Source: Holothuria scabra
Lineage: Eukaryota; Echinodermata; Holothuroidea; Aspidochirotida; Holothuriidae
Assembly (NCBI GenBank): GCA_037179385.1
Contig: CM074179.1
Coordinates: 4,278,001-4,342,000 of the forward strand
DNA length: 64,000 nucleotides
Reading direction: 5' to 3'
Shown here: piece by piece, positions 1-10,190 of the stretch
Layout of the letters: every line of letters starts with the position of its first letter
Numbering within the stretch: position 1 is the first letter of the stretch
The notes under the pieces: generated by a model
What the model was told of the DNA's origin: nothing
Database searches by the model: none
Seen by the model: only the letters and a program-made list of their open reading frames with translations
Program-made: the position numbers and the translations under genes

Positions 1-2017
1 GTTCCTTTGCTGAGATATTACTGCAAATGCCAAAATTTATTCACTTACTGCAAAACAAAGTAGTCCATTGCACAATAATTTGTGACCTTCTTGTTGTACA
101 ACTCTCATTACCTGCTCTGTTTCCCATTAAAATTAAAAGTGATTGATATGACCTTGTTTGCAAATTGCCTAGCATGTGTTTAGAGAGGGCTGTTTTAATC
201 ACATCACCTCTTGAGTTGACTGTATCACAGACATCTGTGAAGTGTACTTCATTCCCATCAAGTTCCTCTTGACACACTACAGTAGAGTATGTAAACTTAC
301 TGTATGTAATATTAGATGTTGGAGAAATGATCAATTTTGACATTATGATTGAGACCTTGCAATTTTCTTTGCATTTTCAGGTTTTCCTTGACTTGCTGCC
401 AGAAGTTTTTCCCACAATTGTCATTGACTGCACAAAGATGAAGGGAAAAAAAGGAAAATTTTTCTCATACTAACAAACTTTAGCTTTTACCAAATTCCCT
501 GGAAAGGAGTCTCCTACCTTTTTCAAGTACCCTAAAAAAACATGACAAATTTTATAAAACTGCTGCCTTTAATCCTAAAGTTTGGAAATTTTTTTTTTTA
601 ACCTGCCTTGCTATACTGTAATGATATTTTCAAAGCCAGCGAATTTGCTTTTCCAATAATTGTAAGTATTTATTCAAGATTTGATAATGTGATTTGTTTT
701 TATATGTACTAGCATAGGCTAGCACTTAACACTTCTGGTAAACCTCAAAGTGTTTAACAATATGTACCCTCTCTTGGGACAATCCCTCCCAGCTGGTTAA
801 AACCATGCATGTTGCCATAATGCACACTACTGAATTGCAGCACCTTCTGAAAACTTGAAATCTTGTGTCATGTTGCTGTTTCTGTGGATAGGGATGGGAT
901 TTATATTCTGAGAGGTTGTGCATTGGTGCATGTCTAATCTCTCAAACAAGCCACTCAACTGATACTAGCAAGTGGCTCTTGAAATTTGTTGCAAAGAAGT
1001 TGCCTTCAGTGGACATTTATTAAGACTGGAGTGTGTTTGCTCAGAAGATTATGTACAGATAACAACTTTGGGGATAGGTGGAGAGAGCTGCAGATCTTCA
1101 GTTGGCAAACTGGTCCTGTAGTGACATATGTGTCATAATGACCTACAGCACTATACTGTGCCTCAGAGGTACCCATTTACTAGAACCCCTGGATGGGAAG
1201 CAATGGATGTGAAGTATCCTGTAAAGTACTTATCATCCGATTACTTCCCTTGGATCATTAGTTCAACGGCAGAGCTGATAGCCCAGTAAGATCTCATTTC
1301 TTGCACAAAAACAAAGTGCCATTGCTTTGTTTGTATATTGTGTATACTGTATTTTTCCAATTAATTATCACCTGTTTCCAATTAATTCTCATAGGGTCTA
1401 CTACTCTTTATTATGGGGTACAGTATATAAGCTCATTAGTACAGCACAAGCAGCTGCCATTTCCTTTCAGTTAATATGCACTGTACTGTAGCTATTACCT
1501 AAGAAAATTAAGGACCCAAGTAAATATTTCCGCATCCCCACTCCCACAAAAATGAACCATCTAGTCCTCCAACTCCATACTACGAATTGTTGTAGTCCAC
1601 AGGAATTCTCAATCAGCACAGCACTTTGATTTACAGCAATTTCAAAAAATGCAGAGTACCAAAACTTATATTACACACAGCATGTACTGTATTCAGAGGG
1701 TTTTGATTATACATTGGAGTCTTGTATTCTCAGGCCTGAAGTAATAGGTATAAAAAATAACGGAGATAGTGCCTCAATGAGCTTGAATTCCAGACAGTTG
1801 TTGGAGAGACATAGATAAGCTGGTTAAAGGGGAATTGTAACTGTTTGGGGTGAGAGGATTAGGCCTTTGCTAAATACAGGTTTCATCTGTTGCAGACTCA
1901 ATATGACCCTCCAAGTGTCACATATGCACTCAGCACCAAGATTTACAGTACAATATTATACTGTGGTCATAAATGAAAAAATCCAAACTACATGGTTTAA
2001 AGTATAGTAGTACTTAC
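1..2017. other. AT-rich non-coding DNA, probably SPCS1 intron or 3' flank
   Basis: No exon could be supported here. The stretch lies downstream of the SPCS1 exon at 2018-2104 (minus strand) and ought to contain, or lead to, the C-terminal exon of that gene. I looked on the minus strand for the conserved proline/tryptophan and double-arginine segment that follows in animal SPCS1 proteins and did not find it. The sequence is rich in short TACTGTA/TACAGTA motifs, for example near 1338, 1480 and 1683. A 100-codon open frame on the minus strand (41-343) has no recognisable family. Confidence 0.5.
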
Positions 2018-2104
2018 CACACATGAAAGAGCAAATCCTGCTCCAAGGATATAGATGGTTTGCACAAACTGCTCACAGTAGTAACCCCAAAGAAAGCCAA
2101 CAGC
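2018..2104 (-). CDS. SPCS1: SPCS1 exon encoding the second transmembrane hairpin region
   Basis: This 87-nt exon encodes 29 residues including GYYCEQF, TIYILGAGFA and a final SCV. From memory they align with the second half of the SPCS1 core (signal peptidase complex 12-kDa subunit; an ER membrane subunit without catalytic residues). The exon is bounded by a polypyrimidine acceptor ending TTACAG at its upstream edge (2105 and above on the + strand) and by a GTAAGT donor at 2012-2017. It starts and ends in phase 0, and so fits directly onto the exon at 4774-4833. The 2.7-kb intron between them carries a hAT-like MITE and a SINE. The following C-terminal exon is not seen and probably lies beyond position 1. 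Confidence 0.87.
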
Positions 2105-3227
2105 CTGTAAGACAAGCATGACATGCATCACTGTTATATGTAAATGGTCTAAACAAGATTTATGTAGAGCTTTCAGTACAATACCCACAACGACCTTCTT
2201 CAAACCACCATTAAGTGCAACTGTTTGCAAACACTTAAACACAGAATGGAAACACAATAAAGTTTTATAGAACACTAACTATTGACATACCACACTCATA
2301 CACATGACGCTAAAAGCGAATAGTACAGTAAGTTTTAGCCATTTCAAGCTGGCAACTAATAATCCAGAATCTATCAGAAAACTGACTGTTCAGGTATCTT
2401 GAGATCAATTATGTTAAAGGCATTTGCCCCCTTCAAAGACTTTTTGCTCAATAGAGCAACAAGATTGATTTAAACGGGGTTAACTGCCCCAATTACAGAG
2501 ACAAGCTTCACCCGAGAATAGGTCTTTTTCTCTGGTAACATTGGCTAAAATGTCCTATTCAATTCCAGCAGCATTTTTTCTAAGGAGTGTGATTTGTACT
2601 GTAGCACATCTGGACATATACATATAACTCACACCAGATACAAGGGGAACGCACAAACAAACTCTGAACCAGTGTTTCCCCAAAGAAATTATCTGTTGAG
2701 TCAATAAACTCAATGTGAAAAAAGTTGCCTCACTATAAAGTTCAGTTTTGTGGAATGTCAGCAACATCAACTTTGGGATCAACATGAAATCCTCTTTTTT
2801 CACTTGTCCGCTCAATATCGGTACCGTATGCCAAACTACAGTAGCAAGCCATTATGCCAAAATCGTAGCTAGCAGTTTATTCTAAAACACAACTCCAAAC
2901 ATATTAAAACCAGAAGTGTATTTTAGGATTAATACTGTAGACACACACATCCTACAGTATGTACAGTATCACCATGCATTTCAACTTTCCATCATGTATT
3001 ACATAACCTTTTTACGTTCACTTTTCCTTTTTACTGTCAGTTTTACCCCAGCTGTAACTTGGTGACAGTATATAACACATTAGTGTTGGTGTGTCATTAA
3101 GTCCCATCTAACTAACTACATTTATTGTTTACTTGTAGGACATAAAATACAGAACTGTAGAAGCAATATGTAATTCTTTAGGTCTTTTGACTGTAGCCCC
3201 ATCACTATGCATGGTTTTGCTACAAAG

Positions 3228-3583
3228 CAGGCCTCGATTTTCAAAAAAATTTACCGTTGTCCTTCGGGCACTTGTTTTGGTTGTCCAATAGGAAATTTGG
3301 TTGTCTGGAACATTTTGCACACAATCACAAAACAGCCATTGCGTTCATGTATTTTTGGTCTTGAAGAATAAAAAGATGGGATGTTTGAAAGACAGAAACA
3401 CTTCAAGTCTGAAACAAGGTATGTTGGAAAATGTTGAAAGAGTCTATAAGTCAGCTGTATGTATACTTCTTCAATCTGAGAGGAAAGTGGTTGTCCATCG
3501 GACAACCAACCTTTAAATTTTGGTTGTCTGTATCAAATTTTAGTTGTCCTGGACAATTGGACAACCATGAAAATTGAGCCCTG
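3228..3583. mobile_element. hAT-like MITE, 356 bp
   Basis: The ends are inverted repeats: CAGGCCTCGATTTTCA on the left and the reverse complement of CAGGGCTCAATTTTCA on the right (16 bp, two mismatches). A perfect CAAAG abuts both ends (3223-3227 and 3584-3588). The interior holds repeated GGTTGTCC and GGACAACC motifs in both orientations, like the subterminal transposase-binding repeats of hAT elements. The CAGGG-C/T-TCGATTT terminus matches that of the larger element at 8534-10190. No coding capacity. The 5-bp flank repeat is not the 8 bp expected for hAT, so superfamily assignment rests on the termini. Confidence 0.6.
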
Positions 3584-3619
3584 CAAAGCCATAATTTAGT
3601 ATTTACCATCACTATATGC

Positions 3620-3640
3620 ATGGTTTCGCCACGAAACCAT
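3620..3640. repeat. Perfect short inverted repeat (9-bp arms, 3-nt loop)
   Basis: ATGGTTTCG and CGAAACCAT are separated by CCA. The left arm is part of a diverged 26-bp direct repeat that also occurs on the other side of the MITE (3200-3225 versus 3607-3632). Confidence 0.6.
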
Positions 3641-4485
3641 AGCACTCAACTGCTTTCTGGGTGGCTGAGGATCATAAAACAACTACTGTACACTTCAAGG
3701 CCAAATTATTATTATATTTTATTATTATTATAGCAATAGTCATTTAACCTTTTCACTACAGAAGGTTGATCCTGCCCTTCTGCGCTATCTATCAGGTTAG
3801 GTATACACAATTTACTTATGTGTACACAAAAATAATAAGTTTTTGTATGGATCCTGCCATATTTGTGCTTGTGCTTGCTACACCCCAAATGGATTTATGT
3901 GTAAGGTATCTCCTCTTCAAGCCTGTTCCATGTCCAAAACATGATTGTACACACTATAAGTTCATAACAGGCCATTCCATAGCAGGCTCAGCAGCTGAGT
4001 GCTATGATTTCACAGCAAACCCACAAGTACATAGTGATGGTAAATTGGGTTTTGCAGCTAAATAATGCATAGCAAACGGGTACCAAAAATTAGTTTGCTT
4101 TATGCTTTTCAGCTACATGAGCCAGACCTGACATGCACGCATGGAGAACTTTCCCATTTCCAGTAGTTGAGTGGGACTGTAATTTACAGTAATGTACTGT
4201 ACAAGACATTCAGCCTATCTTACCAACACAAGAGCAGACACTACCATCCAAAGACAGGCCACAATAGATTTCACAGGAAGAATTATTTTCCATCACTCAT
4301 TGATCCTTTGGTTACAAAACCACACAGTTACAGTACCAAAATCATTACCAACCATGGAATTTTTAACTAAACCCAAAACTGAGATCCTATGGGTTAGGTT
4401 AACATGGGGAAAATCACAAAACCCACAAATCTACAGTATTTGAAATCCTATGATTGGAGAGTTAGCTACTGTACACTAGCTGGTA

Positions 4486-4699
4486 AGTTAGTTAGTTAGT
4501 TTAGATGGAGTTTAACAGTTGCCAACCAATCCTTCAAGTTGAGCTGGCCAGGGCCTTTTTCAGTCATGGCTCACTGGCTTGTTTCCCCTCAATGTCTTAG
4601 TAGGTTCCCTTTTTTAAGTCTTCGGCATGACATGGCCAGGACTCAAACGTCCAATCTCCGGACTGGAAGTCTGATGTTCTAACCTCTTGATTGTGCAGG
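4486..4699 (-). mobile_element. tRNA-derived SINE, copy A
   Basis: Read on the minus strand, the element has a diverged tRNA-like head with a B-box-like GTTTGAGTCC (4639-4648), a body and an (AACT)n-type tail (TTAGTTAG on the + strand, from about 4486). The body, with GGGCCTTTTTCAGT and TGGCTTGTTTCCC on the + strand, matches copy B at 14797-15062, which shows this is a family. It lies in the SPCS1 intron, in the same orientation as the gene. No protein is encoded. Confidence 0.65.
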
Positions 4700-4773
4700 T
4701 TTGAGAGATGCTACAGTATTTTATGGTACATTGTAGAGTATGGTACTGTACAATGTCCAAAAAGTGTACTCAC

Positions 4774-4833
4774 TGCAAACACCACAATGACAGCTTGGAA
4801 AATTTGTTCTGCTAGTTTCTGTCCATGGTAATC
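4774..4833 (-). CDS. SPCS1: SPCS1 exon encoding the conserved N-terminal segment
   Basis: This 60-nt exon encodes exactly 20 codons, DYHGQKLAEQ followed by IFQAVIVVFA. It resembles the start of the SPCS1 core (human form begins with a similar DY-GQKLAEQ segment) and runs into the first membrane span. An acceptor ending CTTTGCAG lies at 4834-4841 and a GTGAGT donor at 4768-4773. Both junctions are phase 0 and join cleanly to the exon at 2018-2104. The initiator methionine must come from an upstream exon; the only good in-frame candidate I saw is an ATG directly followed by GTAAGT at 16160-16162, which would need an intron of about 11 kb. Confidence 0.88.
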
Positions 4834-6922
4834 CTGCAAAGATATGAAAAAAATAACTTCAATTTACTGATTATGATGCAACCTTCATGATGGGCCAGCT
4901 CTCAATAGTACAAACCATTAAAAACTTTGTATTTCTTTGACTTAGGGTTCCCAATGACTCTGTCAACCTCATGTACAGTAAGGTGATAGAGTGAAGGATG
5001 TGAACAGGAATTCCATTGTTAAATATGACCAAAATTTCTGTCAGACTAACAAATACTTCAAAAATTGCACTGAAGGTTGTGTCCACCTTTTTGGACAACC
5101 CAAAATTTTACTGTAAGTACTGTATGGTACAATGAATGTTCACTTCAATGAATTCAGTCCTGAATGAAGATGAAATCAATAAACCTGTTGTTATTTCATG
5201 ATTTTGAAACTGGAATTGTAAACACCAGATTATTTTTTTCTTGATTTACAGTAGTGTCCACTTTCAAAATCATTCCTAAAAATTCTAGCATTTCTAAAAT
5301 ATCACTGAGACTACCAGTTTTCCCACAGGACAACCACTTTTCTGCTTAATGGTTGTAAAGTACCTTGGAAAACCATTTTGTTTTCCTCAAAGGGAAATAT
5401 TGCATTCCTTTTACAAGGAAATTTCATCCTTTTAAAACCAATATTTAATGGCAAAGAGTGATAAATAATTACAAGTACAGTATTAAAGACACTACGGTAG
5501 CTTTCTTTTCGAGAAAAAAGTTTCCCATAGATAGAAATTCAGTTGTTTGTTGCTCAAGAATTTGTTCACCCAAACTTTCAACATTTTGATCGGTACAATT
5601 TCCATACCTCTTCTTGTGGATAACATTTTGAGGGGATGAAGGTATTGCTCGGGTTTATTGTTGAGACCAAATGATTTACTTTTAATGCTACTGTATTTTG
5701 GAGCATTTTAAATGCAATGTTTCCCTTTACGTGTTCTATTACCTGTTCTGTCCGAAGGGCACTGAGCTTGCACCTTCCGCTTGTCTTCACTAAACCATCT
5801 AATCAAGCATGCACTATCAGTTAGATGATCATACTTAATTAGCCTCACCTGGCAATGAGTGAGCAGCTTTGCTGCCCCAGTTTGTTACAGAACAGTCCAT
5901 TGTCTTGTTGAGAACAACCTCTGTTAAGAGAACTTTCTCCGTGGAAACTTTGTTTAAAAGTTTTTCACACTTAACAAGTTTTGTAAATGGAGATGAGCTG
6001 GTGTGACCAGGCGGGCAAGACCAAAGGGCCGTTATCTAGTACTGTGGTATCTGAGTCAGTAATGTTTACATCAAAAGACCTTCGGTCGGCGGTATTTGCT
6101 AGAGAATTCCACATCGGGCTTAACATGTACTGAAGGCATGCAGTACACTGTGAACTTCAAAGACAGGGAATACAACAAACCAAAGTCTCAAGTACTGTAC
6201 CAAACTGCACTACATACTGTACTAGTAACGTGCCATACTGTACTGTACAGAACCTTAAGCAAGTTTATTAGTAAACATGTCAGGGATTCTGCCAGAACTA
6301 AAAAAAAACGGGGGAGCCCAGGCAAGTTTATTACTGTTAAACACATTTCCAAATTGGTGCTGCGATAGGCTCAAGTTACAAGAGGGTTATGGGAAACAAA
6401 TGCTCCCTCCAAGACCCCTGTATTCCTGCAAGGTGCAATTTGAAGGGTTTTTAAAAGCCAATTTATAAATGTAAGTTCAAACATTGCTACAAGAAGTGCC
6501 CTCTTTTTAAGTGTTAAAAGCCATGATATTGACAACTGTTTAACTTTTATGGAAATAAAAAGTGGGTGATTATGCCCACCTTCTTCTCGAAAGTGGGGAA
6601 CAAATCCCCCTTTACCCCTCTCTGACAGACACCCTGCATATATCTTACATACAAATATTCAATGACATACACTGACAGTAGCATTCCCTAGAAAATAAAA
6701 TTTAGCTGTTCCCCACATACTGTACTGTACAAGCATGCTAGTTGGTTTTACTCTTTTTCTTTGCTCATTTACTTTTCTTCAACAACTGAAATAGCACTCA
6801 TTACTTACTGTACTTATACATATGTTATATGCAACTCACATTCACTGCAAATATTAAATTTACATCCAAAGCAAGCTCTATGCTGGGACAACTACACGTA
6901 CTGTACAGTACGGTACGGTACT
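4834..6922. other. Non-coding, no feature recognised
   Basis: AT-rich DNA upstream of the second SPCS1 exon; probably first intron or promoter-side sequence. GTAC-containing motifs become dense towards 6190-6260 and 6715-6735, before the microsatellite. A donor-like CAG/GTGAGG on the minus strand near 5845 was considered for the first SPCS1 exon, but its phase-0 frame has a stop and no start. Confidence 0.45.
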
Positions 6923-7120
6923 AGTACAGTACAGTACAGTACAGTACAGTACAGTACAGTACAGTACAGTACAGTACAGTACAGTACAGTACAGTACAGT
7001 ACAGTACAGTACAGTACAGTACAGTACAGTACAGTACAGTACAGTACAGTACAGTACAGTACAGTACAGTACAGTACAGTACAGTACAGTACAGTACAGT
7101 ACAGTACAGTACAGTACAGT
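6923..7120. repeat. (AGTAC)n microsatellite, about 39 copies
   Basis: An uninterrupted 5-bp repeat of about 198 bp, preceded by imperfect units (TACGGTACGGTACTAGTAC, 6906-6924). Because GTAC is self-complementary, the two strands read almost the same repeat, and single strands could fold on themselves. A 121-codon open frame through it (6761-7126) is only a five-residue repeat translation and is not a gene. Confidence 0.95.
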
Positions 7121-7291
7121 GTATAAGACTTTTTTATGAGTTTATATTCAAACTTAGGTCAGATACTGTAGGTTAACAAGAGCCAAAAAATGCAGATCCT
7201 TAAAGGTGTAGAACAAGTTTAAAACATAGATCTTTATGAAGATCAATTAAACAGGTGTTATATGCTCGTTTTTACGAGTGGGTCTGATAAC

Positions 7292-7425
7292 TCAAACTGA
7301 ACAGTTTTGCACTCTCTGCAATCTATCAATGCTCTTTATATCTGGAAGCCCATGCAGCAGTGCATTACAGTAATCCAGCTTAGAAATTACAAGTGAATGA
7401 ATTAAGGTCTTACATGCAGCAAAGT
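7292..7425 (-). pseudogene. Remnant of CR1/L2-like non-LTR reverse transcriptase
   Basis: The minus-strand frame encodes [14 protein letters not shown] and IDRLQRVQN, hallmarks of the segment just after the reverse transcriptase core in CR1, L2 and Jockey-type elements. Only about 40 codons are preserved; the frame then reaches a stop (VQNCSV, end) and nothing upstream is recognisable. It is a fossil fragment and not related to the Tx1-like element at 47.8 kb, whose sequence in this region is different. Confidence 0.75.
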
Positions 7426-8533
7426 GTACCTCAAGTCCAAAGAATTCAAAAATACATATTAAAGACCATGAAAAATGAATTCTTACAGTCCAACTCCTAC
7501 CTTCATAGGACATTCCTGAGCTGAGGTATATAAAGTTGAAGTTTATTCACTCAGACTTGATCTCTATAATAAACCTGGAAGAAACACCTATAGAAACACA
7601 CCTATAGAAACACATACAAACAGTTGATGTCACCACGAGCATGCAACGGCAGCCATATAACTCCCATTCTTACACGACCTACTATCAGCTGAGTGTACAT
7701 TAGTGTGCAGAAGTTGTCAGTCACAGTTTGTTATTGACTTCTTAGGTGGTGAGGAAAGTGGACGAAGGAGCCTAGAGTGGGGGAGGGGACTGTAGAAAAT
7801 GTTCGAGGTTTTAAAAATTAGCACAATAAGCCTTTTCGAGAGCCATACATGGGCTGACTGAGGACCCAAAAGGTGTTCGTAGCACTATACGTGCACTATA
7901 CGTGCATGATGAAATTGCCAAGTGGAAAGCAATTCCATGGAGTGGGTACTGATAACAGCTTAAAACCATGTAAAAAGACAACAGAAAATAAAAATGCAGT
8001 CTCCTTTTAAACTTGATGCTCTCTGAATTTAATCACACAGCAGCAAATCAGTGAAGGTCTAAAAATGGTTACATTAGTGATGAAAATTTTTCACCCAACC
8101 AACTCACACTCCTCCCTTTCTTTTTGAAAGCCACTCTTTGCAGGGAGCTGTTGTTTGGTGCAACTCCCTGTCTATGCATCAGTTAATTGCCTCAACAAAA
8201 TGAATAAACAACAAACAAATTAAATATGATTGTGCTACAATATTCAAACAATATGAAAGAACAATGGTGACCATACATAAAGTTAGGTGTACGGGGGTCA
8301 CAGGCCTAATCTTCTATGACTGGAGCCAGGGGGTAAGAGCATTTTTGCCCAATTAGTGTCACTGTTTATCATGTTTGCCCATATTCTGCCCGAACAGACA
8401 ACCGGTTTTGTGCCAATTGGGAGGGTGAGTGCCCCTCTGCACTCCGCCTTGTATGTCTTAAACAATGGCAATGTAATGAGTCAAAATAAATGTACCAAAA
8501 CAACAAGTAAATGATGTTCAGTGTAGGCCTAGG
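7426..8533. other. Non-coding, no feature recognised
   Basis: AT-rich sequence with short direct repeats (for example a repeated CTATAGAAACACA near 7585-7610). No exon, RNA gene or intact mobile element was found. Confidence 0.4.
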
Positions 8534-10190
8534 CAGGGTTCGATTTACCCAGGTGCACGCGTGCACGGGTGCATGTAGAATTTCCTACGTGCATGTAGCT
8601 GTGCAGGCTTACATGCACTTCGTGCATGTAGACTTCAGACCTAGCCTACAAACTTCATGGTCAAATACATGTTACAAGTCAAGTTGCAGCACAAAGTTAT
8701 CCTAATATAGCTGTCCCAACTGTCCCTTGCATCGTTATTTCTTGCATACTGTCAGTTAGACAAGCAGACATTTCACCAAAATTTTTTAGCGTGTCTCCTT
8801 TCGTACCGCAACAACAGTGTCAACGATCATCACTCTGCACATGTACTTCACCAAGTAATGTTGCATGTGGCTGCTTTCAACTTGAAGGTGACTTTTAACG
8901 TTACAGGCTAGGCTTTCCAAGTATTCATATGGACAATATGTTAGGATGGCGTGTGAGCTGGTGCCAGCAGCTCTAAAGAAAAAAGTATGGTACATCAAAA
9001 ATAGCGTAGTTAAAATTTTGAAAATGTTGGTAAGGGCAAATTTTAAGTATTTTACACATGTCTCACTCATGTTTTGAGAGATAAATGCCAATAACATAAT
9101 TTTGGCATCCTGTAATTCTCACGATGTGGTTTGCTTCTAAGACTGCAGCCTTTCACATTCAGTGTGCACCACAGTGGCATTGAAATTTGAAAGGACTTGG
9201 ATGATCGGAGACTTGAACTTTTTAAACCACAATGTCAGAATTTTAGTTGCATGTTAAACTGGCGAAACTTTATAATAAACCTTAAAAAAGAGTTGAATAA
9301 CTTAAAGATGATGTAAAATTTTAGCTGTAGCTTATAATGGATTATTTGGCAAAAGCTGATGCAAACTCTAGGCTTGGGACCTCAAGTACAGTATATAGCC
9401 TGGACTTATTTGGGTAAGGTCACTTGCTGGCTAGTATCGGCCCAATGTATCTTCAAGCTTAGCTCTGCTAAATATACGTTGTCTATGCAGAAAACATAAG
9501 CTTTCCTTCAGAATCAGTGCTGATAGACAAGGTCTGGTTGTGGTAACTTGTGACGATTACTTGTAAATGGTCAAAAGGTCAAACTGGTTAACTTGGAATT
9601 GTAGCTATGTATGCAATAGAAAGAGATGGGGGTGGGGGTGGGGTATGCATGCGTTACAACACTCTTGGTTTATGCCCAGGAAGGCGTGTGTCATTTCTTT
9701 CCAAGATTTGACTTTGCTTGAGTATCCCTGCCCCCCCCCCCCCCCCAAGATTCAAAATTTTAAATCAAGGGTGGAATACTCCCCCTGAAATTTTTGAGCT
9801 GGCCCTTATCCTGGCTCCTACCATCCTTTAATTCAATTCACACAGTGGGGTAATGGGGCAAAAACACACACTTAAGGCCCATTGACATTGCTCGCGGCGT
9901 GGGAGCATCAGTTTTTGCTGATGGAACAGGCTGGTGGAACATATGCCACGTAAGAAAAGGGTTCAATAAAAATCTGCACATTTGTTTTTACTCAAAACAG
10001 AAAAAATGCAAATGGTGCTTTTAGACCCATCATAGGCTACAGTATAGCAAGGTGTTTAAGGTGTTTTTCTCGCAGGCTTTTTTTTAAATTTTCAGATTAT
10101 TTGGTGCATGTAGAAATTTTGCTGTGCATGTAGATTTTTTGAACTATATGCACCAGTGCATGTAGAAAAAAAATTATAAATCGAACCCTG
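8534..10190. mobile_element. hAT-type DNA transposon, non-autonomous or decayed, 1657 bp
   Basis: The ends are perfect 14-bp inverted repeats, CAGGGTTCGATTTA at 8534-8547 and its complement at 10177-10190. Both are flanked by the same 8 bp, GGCCTAGG (8526-8533 and 10191-10198), the target duplication length typical of hAT elements. Three direct copies of GTGCATGTAG lie inside each end (8569, 8589, 8622 and 10104, 10124, 10156), a subterminal repeat pattern seen in hAT elements. No hAT transposase motif was recognised; the longest interior frame is on the minus strand at 8786-9097. A C-tract (9731-9746) lies inside. Because GGCCTAGG is a palindrome common in this genome, the duplication is strong but not absolute evidence. 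Confidence 0.8.
8786..9097 (-). other. Unrecognised 103-codon open frame inside the hAT element
   Basis: The longest open frame inside the transposon. A splice-acceptor-like pyrimidine tract ending TTTAG precedes its last ~60 codons (starting near 8975 and running down). It contains no zinc finger, catalytic triad or hATC dimerisation motif that I can see. It could be an eroded transposase exon or chance. Confidence 0.2.

Larger units (their letters stand above)
2105..4773 (-). other. SPCS1 intron with inserted repeats
   Basis: This interval lies between two phase-compatible SPCS1 exons. The intron starts with GTGAGT at 4768-4773 and ends with an acceptor next to 2104. It contains the MITE at 3228-3583, a hairpin at 3620-3640 and SINE copy A at 4486-4699. 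No other exon was recognised. The short open frames here show no conserved motif. Confidence 0.75.

Noticed and set aside
41..343. A 100-codon minus-strand open frame as an exon
   Set aside because: No family is recognised, and it does not match the missing C-terminal part of SPCS1. Splice-like sites at its edges are not convincing.
1120..1230. C-terminal SPCS1 exon on the minus strand after an acceptor-like TTTACAG
   Set aside because: The phase-0 reading ends at a stop after 12 codons and lacks the conserved proline/tryptophan segment.
6761..7126. A 121-residue protein with a five-residue repeat
   Set aside because: It is the translation of the (AGTAC)n microsatellite.
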